This document shows positions 23,716 to 34,351 of a stretch of 64,000 nucleotides of DNA, piece after piece (the first letter of the stretch is position 1; each line of letters opens with the position of its first letter). The stretch spans positions 62,001 through 126,000 of the forward strand of contig OY978106.1 of the NCBI GenBank assembly GCA_963854735.1, written 5' to 3'. The notes beneath the pieces were generated by a model. It was given only the letters and a program-made list of their open reading frames with translations, searched no databases and was not told the DNA's origin. Source of the stretch: Marvania coccoides (Eukaryota; Chlorophyta; Trebouxiophyceae; Chlorellales; Chlorellaceae). The position numbers and the translations under genes were made by a program.

Positions 23716-24618
23716 CGCAGAGAGAGAGCTCGTCCGGGCCTTCACTTATTCCAGAAGAGAGTGAAGCTCGTCCATGGCGCCGTGCGGCTGACAATGTACT
23801 GGCCAGCAGCAAGAAGGTGAAGCAAGACTCGAGTAGAACAGGTGAATTGAGGATGCCGCGGCGAAATATTGGGACAAGAAATCAAATGTCAAGTGAGCAA
23901 AGTAAATTCTTTTTGTTTTTGCCAACGCAATTTGTGCAGGATTTGCGTTTTCAAATAATTGGGTATTAATAATATTTTTAATGTAAAATTGAATCGTTAG
24001 GTAGCATTTCACCATATTTGGAAGCTAGTGGGAAGCTGTGCTCTACAAGAGCCTGGTCTGTCACTTTGCACTATTGCTATGTCTTGCAACTCAGCCTCCT
24101 TTGCTCAAAATTTTGCACGCTCGCCTGTGATGCACTTACAATTAATAACAAAATTATCCCACTCGGGGGAGCATGCAATATCGCTTCAAATTAGACCTGC
24201 AGCCGCTGCAGCGCTTTCGACATCGGTGGTGCTGACGCACAAAAGGGGGGGTGAGCAGAACAGCGAAAAAAGAGGGGTGCCGGCTGTGGCGCGCTCTGCC
24301 AGGCCTCCCCGCCAACAGGTTCTTCCTCCGCACAACTTCTCCTCTCCCTCCGCCAACTCAGGCTCGCGTATATCGACAACTGCGTTCGACGGTTCTTTCA
24401 TTACACTTGCATTATGATGCCTTGAGTAAGGCGGTGGAGAAATTGAGGAGTCAAAATCAAAACAAGGCTATATGCCCGTCGCCCGGTAGTTAAAAAGATC
24501 GTCAAAAAGTATGTCAAGAGAAAAATGTGGAAAACAGCAGCAGGAAAAATAATGTTCAATGTTCTTCATTTTTAGTCGAAAATGGCTTTTTGTTATTTTT
24601 TTCTAACTTGGTGTTCTC
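23716..24618. other. intergenic region LOV kinase / E2F, no gene confirmed
   Basis: Contains the LOV kinase promoter and the E2F 3' flank. A GC-rich patch at 24190-24400 is open on both strands, but no domain or convincing splice chain was found. Confidence 0.45.
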
Positions 24619-26892
24619 CTACTGCTGCGGTTGCTGCTGCTGCTGTTGCGCCGCAGCCTTGGCAGCTGTTTCAGCATCCATTGCCAAAGCGTCGGGGGCA
24701 GCCGTCATCATTGCGAACCCTGCACCGTCAGGCCCCGAAGCCATGGGCACCATTTGCTGTTGAATCATCGACATGCCTCCCATCATCAACGGCATCCCAA
24801 ACTGCATCGGGAACCCAGCAGCAGCTACTGCCGCGGCTGTTGCAGCAGCATGCTGGTTGTCGTGTTCTCCTCCTCGCCCCAGGGCACCCTCCCCTCCGGA
24901 GGTGCCTCCGGAGGCGCCTTCACCCTTGACTACCCCTTCTGCCATTCCAATAGCCTGCGCAGCTGCTGCCGCTTGTTGCATCTGCATTATAGCTGCGGGG
25001 TGCATGAAGCCAGCTGCCATTTGCGGCGGCCACATCATCATCCCCGCAGCAGCCATCGCGGCCTCCATGCCCACCTCTCCGCCTGGCTGTCCGCCCATCG
25101 CGACGCTCCCAGCAGCGATGCCAGGCTGCCCTCCCCCCACTTCAGAGCCTGGGACCATGCCAGGAGCAGCCATGCCCAGCGGGCTCAAAAATCCAGGGTG
25201 ACTGAAGTACTGCTGCGCCATAGCTGCCCCCATTGCGGTTTTATCGAGGCCATCAGGCATGCCCAGCATCATGGGCGGGAATCCAAAGGGCATTGCGCCA
25301 GGCATCTGCATCGCGTTGGACATGGCGTGGGTCATCGAATCCACACGCTGGCGCTTGCTGTTGCCGCCTCCACCACGGCCTCCGCGTCGTCCGGTCTTGG
25401 GGCCCGCATCCTGCGGCGGGCGGGGCATTATAGTGAGTGGGGGCGCCGGCTGGCGCGACATGGCGGCCACGGGCAGCTCGGGCGGTGCGTGGGCGTCCCC
25501 AGGGCGCCACCCGTAGACCCACTCAAACGCCGGCTGCCGCTTCTTGATGTACACCCTCTCCACCAGGCCCAGCGAGCACAGAATGCTGCCGATGTCGTAC
25601 AGCCGGCGTTCCACCGTGATCTGCGTCTGCGAGCGGTGCTGGGAGGGGTCGTTCACCCCCTGAGGGCCCACCAGCTCCGCTGCTGCCGCAGTCAGTGCAA
25701 TGGGGCCGCCGCTCTTCAGCAGCATGCGCACCAGCCGGCGGGACAGCACCCACAGCGAGTGGCCTGCAGCACGAGGCGCATTGCCAGCAGCCTGCCCTTC
25801 TTGCTCTCCAGCCACCGCAACCCCAGCATTGGCGGCCGCGGCGGCAGGCGCCCGCCTGCTGCGTTCCTCCACAGGAACTCCCGCCTCCTCGTCGGCAGCC
25901 AGCTGCTGCAGCAGCGTGGGCAGGTGGTCGTATCCGCAGAATTCGTACATCAATTTCCCCACGCGCTTCATCACCTCGATCGACTCAAAAACGTTGATGA
26001 CGTCGTACAGGCGGCGGCGGGGCACTCCCAGCGCCTCCGCCACGTCGTTCAGCATGAGCTGGGCGGGGGAGCCGTCGGCCTGCAGGTGGCCAAACTGGTG
26101 CTGGAATCGCTCGCACAACAGCGTCAGCTCGGATTTGGTGCCGGAAAAGGGCGCAGTGTTGGCGACGGTGGCCACAGGGTTAGCCACAGGGTTGACAGGG
26201 TTGAGTTCTCCGACGACAGCAGCAGGAGCGGCGCCGATGGGAGCCAAAAGAGCCGCGGGCGGGGGCAGCAGAGAGAGAGGAGCGGGCGCCGCGACCACGG
26301 CCGCCGCAGCTTGAGCTGCCTGCGCTGCCGCTGCGGCGGCGGCAGCCTGGACCTGCGCAACCGCCGCGGTGGTCGTCACTCGGGTTTTGCCGACCGCTGT
26401 GCGCCTGGAGGCGGTTGGCTCGCTATCTTCTTCGTCATCGGAGGCGCTGTGCTCCTCTGCAGCCAGCGCAGCAGCCACTGCAGGGTTCATGCCAGCGCCA
26501 GGACCGCGGCGGGAAGAACGCCGCACCCCTCCGCTGTTGTTAGTGTGCTGTCCACCGCCAGCATCAGCAGCGTTCGCCCCCAAGCTGCCACCTCCACCAT
26601 TGCCTTCCATAATTTGCGCCGCAGCGCTGGAACTGTCGTTGCCGCCGCTCTCCTGGTCTGAATGAGTACCAATGCCCAGGAGCAGCTCAGCAGCCGAAGC
26701 CTCCTCCTCTCTCGGTCGCCGGGCGCGTTTCGTCTCCAAATCAGGCACTTTCAGCGAGCGCGCGATTGCATCGAGGTGGGACTCTTCCCCTCGGGCAGCA
26801 ACAGCAGCGGCGATGGGGTCGCTGAGCTCAGGCTTCAATTGCTGAGGAGCGGCGGTGCCTTTGTTGGTAGCGTGGAACTCCATTCCCTCCAT
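24619..26892 (-). CDS. atypical E2F (E2F7/8, DEL-type) transcription factor
   Basis: A single uninterrupted frame of 757 residues. Two winged-helix E2F DNA-binding domains lie in tandem. The first (about residues 255-325) carries VPRRRLYDVINVFESIEVMKR; the second (about residues 385-470) carries ERRLYDIGSILCSLGLVERV and KRQPAFEWVYG. Two DBDs with no recognisable DP-dimerisation or Rb-binding region define the atypical class, which represses E2F targets without a DP partner and limits S-phase and endoreplication genes. The N-terminus is Ala/Ser-rich and the last ~250 residues are Met/Gly/Gln-rich low complexity, ending in a polyQ run. The lack of introns contrasts with its neighbours. Confidence 0.9.
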   Translation of the reverse strand: MEGMEFHATNKGTAAPQQLKPELSDPIAAAVAARGEESHLDAIARSLKVPDLETKRARRPREEEASAAELLLGIGTHSDQESGGNDSSSAAAQIMEGNGGGGSLGANAADAGGGQHTNNSGGVRRSSRRGPGAGMNPAVAAALAAEEHSASDDEEDSEPTASRRTAVGKTRVTTTAAVAQVQAAAAAAAAQAAQAAAAVVAAPAPLSLLPPPAALLAPIGAAPAAVVGELNPVNPVANPVATVANTAPFSGTKSELTLLCERFQHQFGHLQADGSPAQLMLNDVAEALGVPRRRLYDVINVFESIEVMKRVGKLMYEFCGYDHLPTLLQQLAADEEAGVPVEERSRRAPAAAAANAGVAVAGEQEGQAAGNAPRAAGHSLWVLSRRLVRMLLKSGGPIALTAAAAELVGPQGVNDPSQHRSQTQITVERRLYDIGSILCSLGLVERVYIKKRQPAFEWVYGWRPGDAHAPPELPVAAMSRQPAPPLTIMPRPPQDAGPKTGRRGGRGGGGNSKRQRVDSMTHAMSNAMQMPGAMPFGFPPMMLGMPDGLDKTAMGAAMAQQYFSHPGFLSPLGMAAPGMVPGSEVGGGQPGIAAGSVAMGGQPGGEVGMEAAMAAAGMMMWPPQMAAGFMHPAAIMQMQQAAAAAQAIGMAEGVVKGEGASGGTSGGEGALGRGGEHDNQHAAATAAAVAAAGFPMQFGMPLMMGGMSMIQQQMVPMASGPDGAGFAMMTAAPDALAMDAETAAKAAAQQQQQQPQQ

Positions 26893-27943
26893 GTTTTGGA
26901 CGTTACTTTAATTATTAGAATCTGCAGGCATTAACTAGAGGCGAAATTATGAGAGGAATAGTGTAGAGCCGCAGAAAAATGAGATGGACGATGAGTTGGT
27001 GAAAAAAGTGCGTTTCGCAGCCAAATGCCGACGCACCCGATGTCATAAGATGTTTAGCAAGTCAGTTAGGGTCTACCAGTGCCTGTGGTTTGGGAGGCGC
27101 TGAGCACTTCCAGAGCACGCTGAATGAATGAATGCCCGCAAGGTTTCCCCGCAGAGAGTTTTAGCGGAAAAGCGAGATTGCACGCACGTGCCAGAACTTC
27201 ACAGGCAGAATTTTTTATTTTAAACGCAACTGTTGCGCCTGCGCCGGATTTTTCTCGCGGGTGCAAGCGCCTCTTCCTCATGATCCTGTACTTTTTGTAC
27301 CTTACGGCAGGAAAACTGCGGAAGTGAAATGGTCTACACTTTCGGCAACCTACCCCAATCAGGTGCAGCATAATAACTGCGAGCTTCTTCCACAGCGCAC
27401 GCGCGTTTGACATGGTGTACAATTCGCGCGTGAAAACGCAGTCAAGCCGCTACCGCCGTAAGAGTTTACGCCCCAACCAAATTAAATACTCTCTCAGAAC
27501 GTTATAAAATCCATATATTATACACGCTTGGAACAAATTGAATACATTAATTGATCATCATTTAGACAGAGAGGGAGGGAGGGACGCGGGCACCGCCAGT
27601 TTCCTCAGTTGAAAAGAAGGGCGAAAAAGAAAAAGGGAGAAACTTCGTGGCCGCCGTGAAAAGTCTCAGAGCAAAGCAGTTAACCGAAAAAGTGGAGTAA
27701 AATCAAGGAAAAGCACTAAAAGTTGTACAAAAACCACTCAAAAAATTAAAATTAAAATAATAACAAAACCCGGCAAAATTATAATTGAAATTGATGTTAT
27801 GCATCGTTTCCCCGCAGCTCTCGCGCTGAGGCTGGAACCAATATAAAAGCCAGCCAGCTAGCCTGCACATCGCTCACTCGTTGTACCATGCTATCGTTCC
27901 TGTCATCACTGCTACTATTACTGTCGTTTTATTAGTATTAGCA
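26893..27943. other. intergenic region upstream of E2F
   Basis: AT-rich spacer of about 1050 bases between the E2F start and the BRUTUS-like 3' end, both minus strand. It includes a CACGTG G-box near 27187 and an isolated plus-strand TATA box at 27842. No gene was recognised. Confidence 0.45.
27842..27849 (+). promoter_or_regulatory. orphan TATA box facing the BRUTUS-like gene
   Basis: TATAAAAG preceded by CCAA. No plus-strand gene follows, only a 15-codon open frame at 27888 and then the antisense of the BRUTUS-like 3' end. Confidence 0.3.
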
Positions 27944-30161
27944 TTATTTCTGCACCCGGGTGTTGTACCCACCGCACCCCCCACACTTGTGGTACACAAA
28001 GTGAAAGGGCGCCTGCGTTTCCACCGCGCAGTCGTTACACCGCACCACCTGCTTGCGCGCCGCGTACTCGGGCGGCAGCGCCTCCCCCGCCAGCAGCGAG
28101 TCGATCATCTTCCAGTACACGGCCATGTCACCCAGCGACTTGGTGCACACGGGGCAGGTGTACGAGTACCGAGTGTACGCCGCAAAGCACAGCGAGTGCA
28201 TGAAGTGGCCGCACGGGAGCTCCTTGATGGGGGCAGACGAGTCGAACAGCGGGTCCGAGCACACCGGGCACGTCCCCGCCAGCGCGCGCTCCGTGCAGCG
28301 GTGCTTGTTGAACAGCTCCAGGCTCATGCAGGCGTTGCACGACATGCAGTGGAAGGAGTCCACCCCCAGCCCCTTGCCCCGCCTGCAGAAGTTGCAGAAC
28401 TGGCAGTGGTAGATGTCGCGGTGGGGGTCGTCGTCAAATAGGTGGCAGATGGAGCAGTAGTAGCGAGCCATGCTGGCACCGCATGCGATGCATGCTGCGC
28501 CCACCGCCTGCCGCGTGCCGCACTCCATGCACCGCATCTCGTTCACTGCGTACCGGTCCAGCTGGTGGGTGGGCTCGGCCTCGTCGTGGCACAGCCGGCA
28601 CACAAACTCGCCGCCGCAGCAGGGGGCCACCAGCATCGCCCGCCGACGGTAGTGCTTGCACCCCAGAACGTTTGCAGCGGGGTCGTGGAACCGCCGGTGG
28701 GAGGGCACGTTAACCGCTGCTGCAGCTGCGGCAGCAGCAGAAGCAGAAGAGGCGAAATTCTCGGCTGCCGCTAGCAAACTGCTCGCTGCACCTTGCTGCT
28801 GCTGCTGCTGCTGAGGAAGAGGTACGGCCATGGATGCCAGCGGCGTGGCCCCTGCGCTGCCCCCTACCGACGCAGACACCCGCCGCTGCTGCTGCGCCAC
28901 GATGTAGCGGGAAGCCATCAGGTGCTGTATCAGGTACGCCTTGCGCTGCGGCTCCAGCGATGCGTCAGCAGACACCCGCCGCACCGCCGCCTCCAGCTGC
29001 TTCTGGTTCATCCGGAAAATGTCCTCCCAGCCGGGCCTGAAGTGCGCAGCATCGGCAGCAACGCTGGTTGGGTCGGCCGCCGCCGCAGCAGGGCCGCCCC
29101 CGCCCCCGCCCGCAGTGATGCCGTGCTTGGCCAGGTACCTCGCCACCTCCGCCAGCACCTCCTCCTGCTGCTCCTCCTCCCACGCCTTGGCTGGAGACGA
29201 AGAAGTGCCGGCACCACCGCCGCCGCCGCCGTTTTTACCGCTGCCGGCGTTGACACTGCCGCCCTCCTCCATCGCTGCCCCCAGCCACTGCTCGAAAGCG
29301 GTGGCCTTTGATGCCGACTTGAGGCTGAGCATCATTGCAGTGTGCTCCTCTGGGTCTAGAGAGCCTTTCACCCACGACAGCATGGCGTGCAGCACCTCAG
29401 CTCCCGTGCGCCCAATGATCATCCCCACCAGGTGCTGCTGCTCCTCAATGGAGAAGTTCTCGGCGAACAGCGGCCACAGCTCGGTCTCCTCTGCGCGCAC
29501 GTGCGTCTCCAGCGCAGCGCGCACAGCGGCACACTGCCGCGCAAGTTTTGACACCAGGGAGCGCAGCCGAGGGAGGTCGTCAGGCGGGGAGCAGCTGCCG
29601 ATGCCCGCAATCACCTCAGATACCTCTTCAAACAGCGACTCCTCCTGTTTGTGGTCCAGCGTGTAGGCATGACTCACGTTGTGCAGCGTCTCTTTGGCCT
29701 CCAGCGCAGGAAACACGATCTCGTCTTCAGCGGAAGAGTGCGCGCGGTAGATGCCCCGCAAAAACTGAAAGCGCGCCTGCAGGGCCTGGATGGAGGCGCT
29801 GAGGGCGTCTCCTGGGGCCCAGGCGGTGGAGGCGTCGGCCTCTGCCTGCAGCTCGATCGCCGCGTTCTCCAGCTCCTTCAGCTCCCGCCGCAGCGCCTTG
29901 TGGAACTGGAAGATGTGGTCGATGGGGTTGCGCAGCTCCTCGGAGGCGTAGCCTGCCAGCATTGAGGTATCTTCGGCTGCTGCTGCTGCTGCTGCCGAGA
30001 GCTCATGATGGTCATGGTGGTGGTGGTGGTGGTGGCACTGATGAACCTGCTCTCCAGAAGGCTGCGCAGGGTTGGTGCGAATGCGTTTCAGCGCCGGACC
30101 TCCCTCTGCACCTCCCCCTCCACCCCCCATCCCCTCCTGCCTAGGCGAAAGCGCCGACTGC

Positions 30162-30193
<32 letters not shown>

Positions 30194-32236
30194 GTCCGCT
30201 TGCTGCGTCTGCTGCACCCACTGCGCTGTGGCGGGGGTGCAGGTCTCAATGCTGTACGCTGCAGGGTCGTCCGCTTCCCGCCGACCTTGCCGCTTCTCGG
30301 TGGCGGTGCGGCCCACCCCCTCGCCCCTGCGCGCCCACTGCACCAGCAGCTCCACCAGTGGGGCTTCCGACGCGGGAGCCGCCCTTCGAATGTTGCCCAG
30401 CCACTCGTGCAGGTCGTCCTCCCTCAGTTTCCCCGCCACCCAAGGCATCACCCGCTCCAACAGCCGCAGCGGCATCGCGCGCACCAGACGCCACACCATG
30501 TGGCGCTGCTCCGCCGCGCACAGCGACCGCATGAGCGGCGGCAGCACCTCCGACTCTTCCCGAGCCATGTGCCGACTCATTGCCCGCGCCAGACGATCTG
30601 CCACCTGAGACAGATCCTCAGTCAGCGCGCCAACCCCCTTGGAGCCCCGGCGCACCCCCGCCTTCACGTCCCCCAGCAGCCGCCCCAGCTCCTCGAACTG
30701 AGAGCTCTCAGTGATGTGTTCGTCCTCGCAGCGGTGCCTGGCCCCGGCAGAGGGGGAATCGCCCCCTCCACTGCCGCCTCTCGCACCGCCGCCAGCTGCT
30801 TCTGCTGCGGATGCATCGGCTGGCCAGTGGTGACAGCTGATGGTGGGGTGGAGGCCTGAAGAGGCCACCCGCCGCAGCGCCGGGAAAACTATCTCGTCCT
30901 CTGACGCAGAGTGGAACAGACACACCGCGCGGATGAAGCGGTGGCGCTCCACCAGCGCTGCCAGCTGCGCGGGGGCCACCCCGCCCTCGGAGGCGTGCAG
31001 CGCCTTAGCCTCCTCGGCAAAAGAGGCAAGAGCCGAGCGAATGGCCTGGTGGAAGTACATTATTTCACGCAGGGGAGGCTTGCCGCTGCCCACAGGTCCC
31101 TCCATAGGCGCGTCTTCCACGTCCCGGGGGCACGGCACCGCGCGAATGCTGCTGCCTGCGCCTGTGTCTGCCGCTGGTTGCTGCGCTGCGTCTGCTGCGT
31201 CTTCTCGAGGGCGGCAGCTCCCGCAGCACACAAAATCCAGGCTTTCTGACGGCTCGGGGGTGCCGGGCACCACGGCGTCCTTGCTGCTGGCCGCTTCCGG
31301 CGCCAGCCAGCTCTGCATGAGCTGCCGCAGCCAAGGGTCTGGCACGGCCGCTTGCACCTGCTGCTGCAGGGACGCCTGCTCGGGCAGCGGCACCGCGCGC
31401 TTGATCCAGTGCAGCACGGGGTGCACCGCCGCCAGCGGGATGCTGCACAGAAACTGCGCCACCAGCTCCGCCTGCTCCCTAAAACAAAAGTGCTGCAGCA
31501 GCAGCGGCAGCAGCTGGTGCTCCTCTTTGGCCAGGTGCTTGCGCAGCGTGGTGTGCACCTCTTCCACCTTGCGCGCCAGCTCCCGCAGCGTGCTTCCGCA
31601 GCTGCTGCTGCTGCCGGCTGGGTCGTCGCCTGAGCTCGCCAACGCCTTTGCCAGCAGCTGAGACAGCTCATCCAGGAGGAACTCCTAGATGAAGTTAAAG
31701 ATCGATGGTTGAATGAGAAGAGGGGTTTAGAAAAGATTAAGAAAGGACCACCAATGAGTGGTGGCAGCGATAGAAAACAGGAAAAGCAGCGCAGCGCAGC
31801 ACAAAATAAACTGTGCGCTGCTCACCTCATCCTGGTGCTCCACGGTGTAGGCGCGCGTCACGTTTTTCACTTTGGAGTCTAGCGCAGGGTAGACAACCTG
31901 GATTGGGGAAAGCCAAAGAGGGCTGAGACTCAATTAAAAAAAAAAAACACAATTCAAATGTAGGAGTTGGCGAGACCGGCTCGTCCGCTTTTTCGAGATA
32001 TGGCCGCTCACCTCGTCTTCCACGTTGCTGTGGTACTTGTAGACCTGCTCCAGGAAGCCGTAGCGAGCTTGCAGGTGGGATAGTTGGTCTTTGATCTGGG
32101 ACACGTCGTTCGTACGCCCCTCCAGCTGCAGCACCGCCTCAGCCAGGGAATCGAGCTCAGCACGGATGGCATCATGGAGGTGTGCGTAGAAGAATCGGAG
32201 CGGTGCAAGCTTGCCGTCCTCTAAAATTGAAGCCAT
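27944..32236 (-). CDS. BRUTUS-like hemerythrin / CHY-RING E3 ligase (iron sensor)
   Basis: Three exons (32012-32236, 31826-31897, 27944-31684) give about 1345 residues. Three hemerythrin-like repeats occupy the N-terminal two thirds, each with paired HxxxE-type ligands: FYAHLHDAIR with YKYHSNVEDE and KHLAKEEHQL; MYFHQAIR with CLFHSASEDEIVFP and SRHMAREESEVLPP; FQFHKALRREL with RAHSSAEDEIVFP and ETHVRAEETELWP. The C-terminus has a CHY zinc finger (GCKHYRRRAMLVAPCC), a CTCHY-like segment, a RING-H2 (CPVCSDPLF...LPCGHFMHSLCF...CPVC) and a zinc ribbon (CNDC...CGGCGGYNTRV). This is the full BRUTUS/HRZ architecture: nuclear E3 ligases that bind Fe in the hemerythrin units and control iron-deficiency regulators. 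Linkers are Gln/Gly/Ala-rich. Confidence 0.95.
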
Positions 32237-32436
32237 TATATTTATTTATTTATCCTCTTTCGGACATGTTCAACGCATTCTTTTGAAGGATTGTGTGCGA
32301 ATCGCTGATTTTTTTATTATAAAGCCCGCTCACAGGAAGCGTTTGACGGGGGGAAAATGGCTCGGAACTTGTAAAAACGAAATTAAACATTTGTGGAATT
32401 GGAACAGGCTTTCTAAATTTGAAAATACTATCTAAA
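32237..32436. promoter_or_regulatory. shared promoter, BRUTUS-like / DNL zinc finger
   Basis: Only 200 bases separate the divergent ATGs, so both promoters must overlap or abut. AT-rich; no core element is assigned. Confidence 0.5.
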
Positions 32437-33193
32437 ATGCACAGTGCTCTCGTTGCCTCTCCCCTAGTTTCGGGGCGGCCACACTGCGTTTTCACCACCC
32501 TCAATAATGTTGTTCGAAGAAGTTCAGATGGCCGCGTATTGGCGAGGCCTTCCAGCCTGAGCAACGCCCTAATGCAATACTGTTCACACGCCAGACCAGT
32601 CATTGCAGCCAGGCAGCGGCCAGAGCTAGTGCAGCATCGCCGCTGGAGGGAGCGTTCCTTCCGGAGACCAGGCAAGCTTATTCAATGAAGCAGAGGCAGC
32701 TAATTCAAAGCCGTTCCTCATGTTCATCGGACGCCGAAGTTCACTGTATTTTTATCTGAATTTAGGTGACCTGCTGCGCGTGCAAGCGGCAGCTCTTGGC
32801 GATGGCAGCGGAGGCGATGGCGGTGTTTCGCCAGGCAGCAGCAGCGACAGCGAGAGCTTGGAGAATGGGCAGGAGGTTAAGATCGACCTGGAGCTGCCGC
32901 GCAGGTCGCGCTTGGTTGCCTTCACTTGCAACATTTGCTGTAAGAAATATCAACCAACGTATTCGATGTTTTTGTGTTGAAGAAACTTGGTAGTAAAACT
33001 CGGAGGGATTTATTTTTTTCCATTTCTCTATGTAGCTGGTCGAACTGAGCGCCTGGTGAACCCCATTGCTTGGGAGCGCGGCATGGTTATCGTTCAATGC
33101 GAGCACTGCCAGGCGTGGCACAAAGTGGCAGACGCAGCAAATCTTGTGGAGGAGATTCGGTACGCAGACCTGGAGAACAGCGACCTGGAGTAG
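32437..33193 (+). CDS. DNL-type zinc finger protein (Zim17/HEP-like, organellar Hsp70 escort)
   Basis: Three exons (32437-32671, 32766-32939, 33036-33193) give about 188 residues. The first ~80 residues are rich in Arg, Ser and Ala with few acids, like an organelle transit peptide. The C-terminal domain reads LVAFTCNIC, then GRTERLVNPIAWERG, then VIVQCEHCQAWHKVAD, giving the CxxC...CxxC zinc site of the DNL/Tim15 fold (the literal DNL tripeptide is replaced by DAA). Family role: keeps mitochondrial or plastid Hsp70 soluble. The domain spans the intron 2 junction. Intron 1 (32672-32765) has a GC donor (CAG|GCAAGC), the only donor that keeps frame. Confidence 0.82.
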
Positions 33194-33712
33194 CAGGGAA
33201 TTTTTTTATTATGTGTATAAAAAAACTGAAACTGAGACTTGAACGTCTAATGTCATTAGCATCAGAAAACCTCGTTCTGTGAATTGAATGGAAGAAAGTC
33301 TCAATCCTTGCCACCCACGGTCGAGAAAGAACCCCCCATGTCACAGCAATGTAGCACAATGAACCCTTCCTACCAGGGGGACTGCTGCCTCCTCTGCCCG
33401 GATCACCAGAATTTATTTACGACTTCTCATTGTTCCACGCCCAGTGAATATCACTGTTGACGGCAGGGGTGATGGCCCTACATAATGAGACTCTGGCTGA
33501 TTGTATCAATAAGCTGCCCCATGCAGAGTAAATCGTTTAGAGTCGTAAATCATTACAAAGACAACACTGGTTGCTGACAGCCGTTGTGCAAAGGATACAC
33601 GGCCCTGTGTTCACCTCCTCAGCAGCTTGATTACATATTCGAGGTACAAATTATATTCTTACACTACTGAGCAGTAGTTAGTTACACTAGAATTCTAGCA
33701 CTAGAACCATTG

Positions 33713-33789
33713 GGATTTTCGTACTGCTACGGGGCCGTAAATGTTGCACTTTTGTGCGGACTTTAAGCCCTGCAATGTATGTATGCATG
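33713..33789. repeat. dispersed repeat A, copy 1
   Basis: Shares about 75% identity with 45366-45436, including ctgctacggggcc, cttttgtg, actttaa, ccctg and aatgtatgtatg in the same order, with small gaps. Confidence 0.7.
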
Positions 33790-33890
33790 CATTTCAGGTA
33801 CTGGCGAAGCATTCTGAATGATGAGAAACAGAAAGCTGGAGTAGCATGAGAATACGGCGTGCACTGATAAATCGTCCATTGCGTGGTTTT

Positions 33891-33962
33891 CTAAGCTTTC
33901 TTGCTCGTCGCAGATGCTCTGCAATCCTTTTTGTGCCGTTTCCAGTGCTGTTGCTGGCAAGC
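33891..33962 (-). pseudogene. orphan C-terminal half of a MYND zinc finger
   Basis: On the minus strand the frame reads ACQQQHWKRHKKDC followed by ten residues and a stop. This matches the second half of a MYND finger (CQxxHWxxHxxxC). The first half (CxxC...CxxC) is absent upstream, where the frame runs into a poly(A) tract. No start codon or acceptable upstream exon was found before the neighbouring gene at 34352. Best explained as a truncated gene remnant; a last exon of an unrecognised gene is the alternative. Confidence 0.45.
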
Positions 33963-33988
33963 TCGCGTGTGGTGTACTTTTTGAGCGC

Positions 33989-33989
<1 letters not shown>

Positions 33990-34023
<34 letters not shown>

Positions 34024-34141
34024 GCCCGCAATACTATCTCCTCTGTCATTATCATTTAAAAAAATAGCATTGACGGGCATTTTAACCTGGGCGGGTCGCC
34101 AGGCTGGCCCCTCGCCGTGCAGTGCCCAGCCCCTAGCCATT
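33990..34141 (-). mobile_element. SINE-like block with poly(A) tail
   Basis: Read on the minus strand: a GC-rich head of about 58 bases (34141-34084), an imperfect inverted repeat (arms 34064-34081 and 34021-34037, about 15 of 17 pairs), then 31 consecutive A (34020-33990). The layout resembles a short poly(A)-tailed retroelement. The flanks share an imperfect ctttt(t)ga at 33977-33984 and 34142-34148, but this is not a clean target-site duplication. Confidence 0.3.
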
Positions 34142-34351
34142 CTTTTGATTAAGAAAATAATGCATGCGTCATCAATAACAAAACTGTTGTTCCAATTATT
34201 GTCATAATTTATTTGAACATGTTTATTCCGAGAGGAAAAAAATAAAGAGCATGCAAAATAACTGTTAGCTGTGAAAGCACATATAAACAAGTTTGTCATT
34301 GAGTGCAAAATAAATAAAGCTAGTGCTGCCTGTCAAAATTAGTGTTACTAT

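Larger units (their letters stand above)
33194..34351. other. repeat-rich intergenic region
   Basis: Contains dispersed repeat copy A1 (33713-33789), a MYND-finger relic (33891-33962, minus) and a poly(T)/hairpin/GC-rich block (33990-34141). A 40-codon Cys-containing frame at 33339 has no other support. Confidence 0.5.

Noticed and set aside
24190..24420. Possible small minus-strand gene (MSKALQRLQ at an exon end)
   Set aside because: The only compatible next exon gives 24 residues in all; no domain and weak splice context.
24631..26661. 676-codon plus-strand frame opposite the E2F gene
   Set aside because: Low-complexity Arg/His/Leu translation, antisense to two clear E2F DNA-binding domains.
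27881..28441. Long plus-strand frame opposite the BRUTUS-like C-terminus
   Set aside because: No ATG at its start, and the complementary strand encodes an unmistakable CHY/RING domain; it is a mirror of GC-rich coding.
33339..33461. 40-codon Cys-containing frame after the DNL zinc finger gene
   Set aside because: Lies in the probable 3' UTR, has no family match and no splice support.
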